The position numbers and the translations under genes were made by a program. The notes beneath the pieces were generated by a model. The model did no database searches. It saw nothing but the letters and a program-made list of their open reading frames with translations, and was not told the origin of the DNA. 16,785 nt of DNA from Dyella_B sp035508675 (GTDB lineage: Bacteria > Pseudomonadota > Gammaproteobacteria > Xanthomonadales > Rhodanobacteraceae), in NCBI RefSeq assembly GCF_035508675.1, contig NZ_DATJMN010000202.1, positions 1 to 16,785 on the forward strand, in the 5' to 3' direction. Numbering within the stretch: position 1 is the first letter of the stretch; each line of letters begins with the position of its first letter. Of this stretch, positions 7,675 through 13,937 are shown piece after piece.

Positions 7675-8958
7675 ATGGAAAACACGCAGCAGCGCGTTGG
7701 CGTCATCGGCGGCGTGCGCATCCCGTTCTGTCGCAACAACACCGCCTATGCGGATGTCGGCAACTTCGGCCTGTCGGTCAAGGTGCTGGGGGCGCTGGTC
7801 GAACGTTTCGGGCTGCATGGCGTGGAGCTGGGTGAAGTGGCGATGGGGGCGGTGATCAAGCATGCCTCCGAGTGGAACCTGGCCCGCGAAGCCTTGCTCA
7901 GTTCCGGCCTGGCGCCGACCACGCCGGGCATCACCACCGCCCGCGCCTGCGGCACCTCGCTGGACAACGCCATCCTTATCGCCAACAAGATCGCCACCGG
8001 GCAGATCGAAGCCGGCATTGCGGGCGGTTCGGACACCACCAGCGACGTGCCGATCGTCTATAGCCAGCGCCTGCGCAAGCGCCTGCTGGCGGTCAACCGC
8101 GCCAAAGCCCCGCTGGACAAGCTGAAAACCGCCGTGCGCGGTTTTTCTTTTAGCGAGTTGAAGCCGTCCTTTCCCGGGGTGGCCGAGCCGCGCACCGGCA
8201 TGTCGATGGGCGAGCACTGCGAAAAGATGGCGCGCGAGTGGCATATCGGCCGCGAAGCGCAGGATCGCCTTGCCCTGGACAGCCATCGCAAACTGGCGAT
8301 GGCGTATGACGCCGGCTTCTTTACCGACCTGGTCGTCCCGTTCCGCGGCATCAAGCGCGACGGCTTCCTGCGTCCGGACACCAGCATGGACAAGCTGGCC
8401 GGATTGAAACCGGCCTTCGACAGAAGCTCCGGCCATGGCACGCTCACCGCCGGCAATTCCACCGGCCTTTCCGATGGCGCTGCCGCCGTGCTGCTGGCCA
8501 ACGATGCGTGGGCCGCCAAGCGCGGTTTGACGATCCAGGCGTACTTGCGCGATGCCGAGGTGGCCGCGGTGGATTTCGTGCACGGCGAGGGGCTGCTGAT
8601 GGCGCCTACCATTGCGGTGCCGCGCCTGCTCAAGCGCCACGGCCTCACGCTGCAGGATTTCGATTTCTACGAAATCCACGAAGCCTTTGCCGCGCAGGTG
8701 CTATGCACGCTGCGCGCGTGGGAGTCGGCCGATTACTGCAAGCATCGCCTCGGCCTGGATGCGCCGCTGGGCAGCATTGATCCGGCCAAGCTCAATGTGA
8801 ACGGCTCCAGCCTCGCGGTGGGCCATCCTTTCGCCGCTACCGGTGCGCGCATTGTCGCCACGCTGGCGAAATTGCTTGAACAGAAAGGCGCCGGCCGCGG
8901 CCTGATTTCCATCTGCACCGCCGGTGGCATGGGCGTGGTGGCGATTCTCGAACGCTGA
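7675..8958 (+). CDS. Thiolase, FadI-like acetyl-CoA C-acyltransferase
   Basis: The 427-residue product should catalyse thiolytic cleavage of 3-ketoacyl-CoA or the reverse condensation of acetyl-CoA, in the cytoplasm. The nucleophile is Cys92 in ARACGTS. The HEAF motif carries His335, GHPFAATGAR carries His384, and the C-terminal acid/base is Cys414 in CTAGGMG. The HEAF and GHPFAATGAR forms are those of the FadI/trifunctional-beta type rather than the NEAF type of biosynthetic AtoB/PhaA thiolases. There is no FadJ-like partner nearby, so its pathway is not set by context and I give no symbol. The ATG at 7675 is chosen because family similarity begins at once (QRVGVIGGVRIPF). An in-frame GTG at 7651 is possible, and neither has a strong ribosome site. 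A TonB-C gene follows after 7 bases. Confidence 0.93.
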   Translation: MENTQQRVGVIGGVRIPFCRNNTAYADVGNFGLSVKVLGALVERFGLHGVELGEVAMGAVIKHASEWNLAREALLSSGLAPTTPGITTARACGTSLDNAILIANKIATGQIEAGIAGGSDTTSDVPIVYSQRLRKRLLAVNRAKAPLDKLKTAVRGFSFSELKPSFPGVAEPRTGMSMGEHCEKMAREWHIGREAQDRLALDSHRKLAMAYDAGFFTDLVVPFRGIKRDGFLRPDTSMDKLAGLKPAFDRSSGHGTLTAGNSTGLSDGAAAVLLANDAWAAKRGLTIQAYLRDAEVAAVDFVHGEGLLMAPTIAVPRLLKRHGLTLQDFDFYEIHEAFAAQVLCTLRAWESADYCKHRLGLDAPLGSIDPAKLNVNGSSLAVGHPFAATGARIVATLAKLLEQKGAGRGLISICTAGGMGVVAILER

Positions 8959-8965
8959 GTTCCTG

Positions 8966-9490
8966 ATGCCACGGCTGCGCGTCACCGGTATCTTGAGTCT
9001 GCTTGCGCTGGTCATCGGTGCCGCGGGCACGCAGTGGCTGAGCGACCAGACCGCCGGGCGCGCCACGCCGCCGGAAACCGGGCCGCTGCACGCGGTGCAT
9101 GCCACGCATCGCAACGTCGCGCGCCCCAAGCCTGCATGGATCGTGGCGCGACCACCCTACATACCCGCGCAGGATGAAGTGGCCGCCACCCCCGTCACTC
9201 CCGCCAACGCCACCGTCACGCTAGTGCCGATCGCCACACCCGCTTCGTCCGTGCCCACCTCACGCATGAAAGATCATGCGGTTGGCAATGTGGTGTTGCA
9301 TGTAACCGTCGACGGGCAGGGGCAGGTGACTGCCACATCGGTCGCGCAATCCAGTGGTGATAGCGTGCTGGATGGGAACGCGATGGAGATTGCGCGGCAT
9401 TGGCGCTTTGCCGTACCGGAGGACCATCCGCAAGGATTGAGCGGGGATTTGCCGATGCGCTTTGCCGGTGAGTTGGCGCAGACACCCTGA
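8966..9490 (+). CDS. Small TonB C-terminal-domain protein (energy-transducer family)
   Basis: The 174-residue protein has one N-terminal hydrophobic segment (about 7-23, LSLLALVIGAAG) acting as signal anchor. A Pro/Ala/Thr-rich spacer runs to about residue 90, followed by a TonB-C fold to about 172: G-x-V-x-L-x-V-T-V-D-x-x-G-x-V, then S-x-x-x-x-L-D-x-x-A, then a W-R-F motif. It should sit in the inner membrane with the domain in the periplasm. The classical Glu-Pro/Lys-Pro repeats are missing and no ExbB/ExbD genes are near, so a role in TonB-dependent transport is uncertain; many such proteins have other envelope roles. The start lies 7 bases after the thiolase stop, which suggests co-transcription although the functions do not obviously match. 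Ribosome site weak. Confidence 0.8.
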   Translation: MPRLRVTGILSLLALVIGAAGTQWLSDQTAGRATPPETGPLHAVHATHRNVARPKPAWIVARPPYIPAQDEVAATPVTPANATVTLVPIATPASSVPTSRMKDHAVGNVVLHVTVDGQGQVTATSVAQSSGDSVLDGNAMEIARHWRFAVPEDHPQGLSGDLPMRFAGELAQTP

Positions 9491-9502
9491 TGGGCGAGTC
9501 AC

Positions 9503-9529
9503 GTAGGCCGGGATTTCATCCCAGCCTAT
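9503..9529. repeat. REP element overlapping the stop codon of the antitoxin-like gene
   Basis: The element reads GTAGGCCGGGATTTCATCCC then AGCCTAT, so both ends carry the GTAGG-type head (one as ATAGG). The core stem GGGA/TCCC matches the copy at 3717-3741. It lies between two convergent genes, 12 bases after the TonB-C stop, and includes the last codon boundary and TAG stop of the minus-strand gene. Confidence 0.8.
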
Positions 9530-9798
9530 ATCTTTTGAGCAGCAGCTCGGCGAGCAACAAACCTGGCTTCGACATCGACGGCAGGTACCAGATTGCCGGC
9601 GTCGGCAGAGGCTTGGGGTTTCTGCACCTTGGCACGTAGCCATGTGTCGTAGTCCGATGCTTCCTCTTGCTGCTTCACGTAGTCGCGCATGAAGTCACGC
9701 AGCAGCTGCCCGCTGGTACAGCCATGAGCCTTTGCAGCGATGGAGAACGCGTTTTTCAGGTCTTTATCGACGCGAAATGTAAAGGTTGCGCTGCCCAT
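9526..9798 (-). CDS. Ribbon-helix-helix protein resembling a type II antitoxin (no toxin partner seen)
   Basis: The 90-residue protein begins with a short strand (A-T-F-T-F-R-V-D) followed by two helices (LKNAFSIAAKAHGCTSGQLL), the layout of a ribbon-helix-helix DNA-binding domain as in RelB/DinJ/CopG antitoxins. The C-terminal half (D-Y-D-T-W-L-R-A-K-V and onward) resembles the toxin-binding tail of ParD/RelB-like antitoxins. Such proteins bind their own operator and neutralise a RelE/ParE-type toxin, normally encoded just downstream. Here only 35 bases separate its stop from a convergent TonB-C gene, so no toxin is encoded there. The upstream neighbour on this strand is the peroxidase gene, 89 bases away. 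The TAG stop falls within a REP. Likely an orphan; a role as a plain regulator is also possible. Confidence 0.75.
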   Translation of the reverse strand: MGSATFTFRVDKDLKNAFSIAAKAHGCTSGQLLRDFMRDYVKQQEEASDYDTWLRAKVQKPQASADAGNLVPAVDVEARFVARRAAAQKI

Positions 9799-9859
9799 GC
9801 TTCACTGAGTTATACGATGTTGGTTGGCACTTCGATGTTCGCGAGGATACATCCGTCCA

Positions 9860-9875
9860 CTGCAAGCAGGGGAGG
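9860..9875 (+). repeat. Half copy of the 2507-2536 hairpin repeat
   Basis: CTGCAAGCAGGGGAGG is identical to 2517-2532, but the matching left arm is absent, so it cannot form the long hairpin. It lies between the antitoxin-like gene and the peroxidase gene. Confidence 0.5.
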
Positions 9876-9887
9876 CATGAGGCGGTT

Positions 9888-10931
9888 TCATAAGGCTTCA
9901 AGAAATGCTTTCAGGTCTTGCCGCTCCTCCACGGAGAGATTAAGGGGATACCCAGCTTGCAGACTGCGGTAATAGACCTCGCGATCGATCGCCTCGTCGA
10001 GTGTCGGTACGCTGCCATCATGCATGTAAGGCGCTGTGCGGGATACGCCACGCAGCGAGGGGGTACGAAACAGCCCGATGTCTGCAGGGTCCAGCGTGAC
10101 GTTGAATCGTCCAAGCTGTGCTTCGTCCACATGCGTGGCGACGCGATCGCCGATGGCGCTGCCTTGTAGCGAACGCGCGATCACACCTTCGGTGAGCGCG
10201 GGTAGATTCGCGGTGATGCCATCCAGGCCGACACCCGATCGATGATAGGCGTGATCGGTAAGCGCGGATGACGCGCCGTCGAGCCGATGGCATTCGGCGC
10301 AGCCGGCCTTGCCTTGGAATAGGGCCAATCCCAGTTGCGCGCGGGGATTCAGGGCAGCGCGGTCACCACGTTGATAGCGGTCGAACGGGCTGTCGGGCTG
10401 CTTCAACGAGCGGACATAGGCGGCGAGCGTCGTGCCGACTTCGCTCGGTGTGAGCGAATCGCTGCGATCCGGAAAGGCTTGCGCGAACGCTGCGCGGTAC
10501 GCAGGATTGCGCGTGATCCGCTGCAACAATTGGGCATGGTCGTGAAGCCCCATCTCCACCGGATTGGTGAGGGGATCGAGCACCGCTTGTTCAAGCGCCG
10601 TGCGGCGCCCATCCCAAAAGAACGAAGACTCGCTGCCTGCCGCAACATTGAGGAGGCTCGGAGTGTTGCGCGTGCCCGTATGCCCATGCACCCCGATCGC
10701 CACGGGGCGTCTATCCGCATAGCTTCTTTCCGGGATGTGGCAGGATGCGCAGCGCACAGTGCCGTCGGCGCTCAACGATGGATCGTTAAAGAGCTGCTTG
10801 CCCAACGCGATGCGCCTTGCTAGCACCGCTGGGTCGGGCGACGCGTGAGCCACCGGATGCATCACGACCGCCACCGCCACGCCGGTTAGCGCGGCTGCCA
10901 CCACCACCAACATCCAGCCCCTGCGCGGCAT
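9888..10931 (-). CDS. Diheme cytochrome c peroxidase / MauG-family protein
   Basis: This 347-residue exported protein carries two covalent heme c sites: C61-A-S-C-H65 and C211-A-E-C-H215. Around them are the family blocks LGKQLFNDPSLS, GxRNTPSLLN, FFWDGR, NPVEMG and RTPSLRGVSRTAPYMHDGS. An N-terminal hydrophobic segment (about 7-23) works as a signal peptide or anchor, placing it in the periplasm. The family reduces hydrogen peroxide with electrons from small cytochromes or cupredoxins, or oxidises protein substrates in the MauG branch. Which applies here cannot be told from motifs alone. Length is usual. The ATG has AGGAG 10 bases upstream. It starts 31 bases after the lipoprotein gene on the same strand, probably one operon. 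Confidence 0.92.
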   Translation of the reverse strand: MPRRGWMLVVVAAALTGVAVAVVMHPVAHASPDPAVLARRIALGKQLFNDPSLSADGTVRCASCHIPERSYADRRPVAIGVHGHTGTRNTPSLLNVAAGSESSFFWDGRRTALEQAVLDPLTNPVEMGLHDHAQLLQRITRNPAYRAAFAQAFPDRSDSLTPSEVGTTLAAYVRSLKQPDSPFDRYQRGDRAALNPRAQLGLALFQGKAGCAECHRLDGASSALTDHAYHRSGVGLDGITANLPALTEGVIARSLQGSAIGDRVATHVDEAQLGRFNVTLDPADIGLFRTPSLRGVSRTAPYMHDGSVPTLDEAIDREVYYRSLQAGYPLNLSVEERQDLKAFLEAL

Positions 10932-10962
10932 CCTGCACAGTCTCCTGTCACGGGTCGGTCAT

Positions 10963-11466
10963 CTACATCGTCACAAAGCGCATGGTGGCGCCGCTGGGTT
11001 TGAGCGCTGCCGCATCGGCCGCTTGTTCGGAGGCATCGCTGACGACCATCACCACGATGCCCTTCAATGCATCGGCTTTCAGTTGCTTGGCGACATCACC
11101 CAGAAACGCCGTGGTTTGTTTGGGATCGGGACCGCCCACAATCAACATGCCACCCGGCATGAGGATGGGCCCGATGCTGTGTACCACCGAATCGGTCTCG
11201 TTCTGGCGACGCGCGTTCGCCGCGACACTGTCCCCGGCGGGAATCACGTAGATGTACGGATGCATCGCCACGTCTTTGCCGTGCAGCTTGCCCTGCTCGG
11301 CGAGATAGCTGCCCCAGGTGTTCTCGTCGGCGGTGGCGGCGGGCTTTGTCGGTCCGTCGGATGCAGTCGAAGCGTTCGACGTAGTTGCCGTGGAGGTGGG
11401 ATGGTTACAGGCAGCGAGCAGTGCTCCCAGCGTGACGGCAAGCGTCAGATGTCCTAGGCGGTGCAT
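10963..11466 (-). CDS. Uncharacterised lipoprotein upstream of the peroxidase gene
   Basis: The 167-residue product starts MHRLGHLTLAVTLGALLAAC, a clean lipoprotein signal with a lipobox LAAC at Cys20. The next residue is Asn, so sorting to the outer membrane is likely by the usual +2 rule. A Ser/Thr/Ala-rich linker (about 22-50) leads to a compact C-terminal domain containing WGSYLAEQGKLHGKDVAMHP and a Gly-rich I-L-M-P-G-G-M-L-I-V-G-G-P-D-P-K segment. I know no family for this. The ATG at 11466 is chosen over an upstream in-frame ATG at 11535 because GAGGGG lies just before it and it begins the lipoprotein signal exactly. The 31-base gap to the peroxidase gene suggests that the two are expressed and act together in the envelope. 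Confidence 0.85.
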   Translation of the reverse strand: MHRLGHLTLAVTLGALLAACNHPTSTATTSNASTASDGPTKPAATADENTWGSYLAEQGKLHGKDVAMHPYIYVIPAGDSVAANARRQNETDSVVHSIGPILMPGGMLIVGGPDPKQTTAFLGDVAKQLKADALKGIVVMVVSDASEQAADAAALKPSGATMRFVTM

Positions 11467-11563
11467 GGTCCCCTCGTGATGCGATTGGTGCGGATGCGCG
11501 TCGCCGGAGACGGCTCCGTTGCGATGCCGCGTCATCAGACCATAACAAGACTGCCTCTGCCTA

Positions 11564-11634
11564 CCGTGAAAACTCTCACGGATTCTTCACGCCGGTTCTG
11601 ATTCGATTTGCGGCAGCTTCACGCCTCTTTCACC
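11564..11634. promoter_or_regulatory. Candidate control region with TCAC repeats phased at 11 bp
   Basis: In the 250-base gap between the divergent lipoprotein and IPT-domain genes, TCAC occurs at 11576, 11587, 11619 and 11630: two pairs, each spaced 11 bases, 32 bases apart. The first pair overlaps a hairpin, CCGTGA (11564-11569) with TCACGG (11576-11581). Tandem half-sites one helical turn apart are typical of OmpR/PhoB-type regulators, but the bound protein is not identifiable. Confidence 0.4.
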
Positions 11635-11716
11635 TGGGAATGGGCGTCGGGTTAAGGGGTTTATGCGTTGAGATCAGGCTGGCCGTTTCCCAAGGAGCGG
11701 CGGAAAGGACTGTGCA

Positions 11717-13870
11717 ATGGAATCGCTGGGGAACGGACGGTGGGTCGGGGGTCGTACGCAAGGTGAGTCGGACGGTGGCAATCATCGTCGACGCTGGATT
11801 GATCGATGGTTTCGCGCCAGCGCCCTCGCGATGCTTTGCATCATGCTGCTGGCATCTGGCGTCGTGCGTGCGCAGACCTCCAGCTATGTCTATGACGCCA
11901 ACGGCCGCGTCGTCGCGGTGACGGCGACCAACGGCACTAGCGTCCAATACAGCTACAACACGCTCGGTCATACCAGCCAGGTCAGTGCACCGATATCGGC
12001 GGGCCAATTGGCTATCTTTGCCTTCATGCCGACGCACGGTGTGGCCGGAACGCAAGTCATCATCCAGGGTCAGGGGTTCGACAGCAACGCGTCCAACGAT
12101 ACCGTGAGCTTCAACGGCACGGTGGCGACCGTGCTTTCTGCGTCGCCTACCCGAATGATCGTTAGCGTTCCGAATGGTGCAACGACGGGACCGATCACTG
12201 TGATTGTGGCTGGTCAGACGGTGACCAGCGTGACTCCGTTTGTGAGTGATGACACAGGAGCGCCTCCCACCATTGCGCAGGTCAACCCGTTGGTTGTTGC
12301 GGCGGGTGCCACGGTCACGATAACCGGTGCGCATCTTGGTCCGGTAGCGGGTGGTACTGCCGTGCAAATGGGCGGTGTGGATATGTTGACGGGATTATCC
12401 CAGACCGACACCCGGGTGCAGTACACGGTGCCGAATAACGCGGTGAGTGGCCACGTAACCGTGACCACGCCCTACGGGAGCGCAACGAGCGCCATGCCAG
12501 TTGCGGTGTTGCCCAGTAGTGTTGTCAGTACGGTCAACGGCGCCCCTATTAGTTACCTCCCGACAAATGGAAGTGCCACTGGTTTCAGCACCGAAGTTGC
12601 AGGGAAAAGCGGTGTCTTGACCTTCGATGCTCCGAAAAGGGGTAATGACGAATTCACGCTCGACGGCATCACCATCACCGGGTCGAGTACGACGCAAGTC
12701 AACGTCAACGTCTATGGGCCAAGTGGTACGTCGGTGGCCTCCAGTGTTTGTTACACCTCCAATCCCGGAGCTACCTGCCGCATCGGGTTATGGAACCTAG
12801 TTCCCGGAACCTACACGGCCGTGGTGTCGCCGGTGGATGCAAGCAGCATCATCAGCTTTAACGCGATCGTACAGCCGGATACCGTCGGTCCATCGCTCGC
12901 TGCCAATACACCTACCACGGTTAATTTAGGGGTGGGGCAAGTAGAACGCCTAACGTTCAGCGCTAATGTGGGGGATACCTACGCACTGCAGCTTTCAGGT
13001 GTGAACACGACACCCGCCAATCAGACCATGTCTGTGTACGTCTACAGCCCCACTGCCACGACGATCACAGCGTCTAACTCCTACACGAATTTTTCCACGA
13101 CCAGTTCCTCGGTCATCAATCTTTCCAACTTGCCAGCCAGCGGCACCTATACCGTCCTGGTCTTCACCACCGGATTTCCTGGAAGCGGGCAATTGACGTT
13201 GGTACCGGGTGCCACGGGTACGCTGCCTAGCAGCGGTACGGCTCAAAGCTACGCTACCGCTGCAGCGGGACAGGATGCCTATCTGACGTTCACCGCCACG
13301 GCGGGGGCCAACCTCGAACTGACTCTCGACAACCTCCGTGTCAGCGCAGGCACCGCGGTCGCCGTCAACGTGTACAACGCGTCTGGAACGAACATTGGAA
13401 GCGTCGACTGTTCGACATCCTATCCAGGGGCAACCGAACGGATGGGGCTGTGGAACCTGGCGGCGGGCACGTATTCAGTCGTGGTGTCGCCGGTGAGTGG
13501 TGGCACGATGAGCTTTAACGCCATGGTCCAGCCGGATGTGGTCGGCCCTGCGTTGACGGTCGGTACACCCACCACGGTCAACTTAGGGGTGGGGCAGGTG
13601 GAACGCCTCACTTTCAATGCTAATGCGGGAGATACCTTCGCATTACAACTGTCGGATGTGAGTTCAACGCCGGCCAATCAGGCTATGGCTGTGTATGTCT
13701 ACAGTCCCATGACCACGACGATCACGGCGTCTAACGCCTACACCAGCTTTTACACGGCCAGTTCCTCGGCCATCAATCTTTCGAATCTGCCTGCCAGTGG
13801 TACCTATACCGTTGTGGTAATCACCTCGGGCATTCCCGGTAGCGGGCAATTGACATTGACTCCGCAGTAA
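11717..13870 (+). CDS. Secreted protein with one YD repeat, two IPT/TIG domains and two tandem C-terminal modules
   Basis: The 717-residue protein has a long basic lead and hydrophobic core (about 33-50) ending VVRAQ, an extended signal peptide. Residues about 56-90 form one RHS-type YD repeat (YVYDANGRVVAV, VQYSYNTLGH). Two IPT/TIG immunoglobulin-like domains follow (about 100-177 and 184-265). Two homologous modules then cover about 272-497 and 498-717, each with an MGLWNL/IGLWNL-type block, a VQPD(T/V)VGP link and a PPC-like beta segment (TVNLGVGQVERLTF, INLSNLPASGTYTV). The matching blocks lie exactly 657 bases (219 codons) apart. The start has AAAGGAC 6-8 bases upstream. No catalytic motif is visible, so it looks adhesin- or scaffold-like. 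It precedes the RHS gene by 67 bases and probably belongs to the same operon. Codon use is less GC-biased than in the metabolic genes. Confidence 0.88.
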   Translation: MESLGNGRWVGGRTQGESDGGNHRRRWIDRWFRASALAMLCIMLLASGVVRAQTSSYVYDANGRVVAVTATNGTSVQYSYNTLGHTSQVSAPISAGQLAIFAFMPTHGVAGTQVIIQGQGFDSNASNDTVSFNGTVATVLSASPTRMIVSVPNGATTGPITVIVAGQTVTSVTPFVSDDTGAPPTIAQVNPLVVAAGATVTITGAHLGPVAGGTAVQMGGVDMLTGLSQTDTRVQYTVPNNAVSGHVTVTTPYGSATSAMPVAVLPSSVVSTVNGAPISYLPTNGSATGFSTEVAGKSGVLTFDAPKRGNDEFTLDGITITGSSTTQVNVNVYGPSGTSVASSVCYTSNPGATCRIGLWNLVPGTYTAVVSPVDASSIISFNAIVQPDTVGPSLAANTPTTVNLGVGQVERLTFSANVGDTYALQLSGVNTTPANQTMSVYVYSPTATTITASNSYTNFSTTSSSVINLSNLPASGTYTVLVFTTGFPGSGQLTLVPGATGTLPSSGTAQSYATAAAGQDAYLTFTATAGANLELTLDNLRVSAGTAVAVNVYNASGTNIGSVDCSTSYPGATERMGLWNLAAGTYSVVVSPVSGGTMSFNAMVQPDVVGPALTVGTPTTVNLGVGQVERLTFNANAGDTFALQLSDVSSTPANQAMAVYVYSPMTTTITASNAYTSFYTASSSAINLSNLPASGTYTVVVITSGIPGSGQLTLTPQ

Positions 13871-13918
13871 CGGAGCAGGTTCGCACGGTTTTGACGTCCA
13901 AATGGATTAACACGAAGA

Positions 13919-13933
13919 GATTCCAAAGGAATC
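13919..13933 (+). promoter_or_regulatory. Ribosome-site hairpin before the RHS gene
   Basis: GATTCC and GGAATC are perfect 6-bp arms around AAA, ending 4 bases before the ATG at 13938. The Shine-Dalgarno AAAGGA (13925-13930) falls in the loop and 3' arm, so folding would partly mask it. This could reduce or regulate translation of the very large RHS protein relative to its upstream partner. A role is inference; the pairing is seen directly. Confidence 0.5.
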
Positions 13934-13937
13934 GGTG

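Noticed and set aside
7492..8679. Long minus-strand open frame continuing upstream of the 378-residue gene across the thiolase gene
   Set aside because: It is the antisense shadow of a GC3-rich thiolase gene; it lacks family resemblance, and a GTG with a good ribosome site at 7491 gives the natural start.
11467..11535. N-terminal extension of the lipoprotein starting at 11535
   Set aside because: It would place 23 polar residues before a perfect lipoprotein signal; the internal ATG at 11466 has its own GAGGGG ribosome site.
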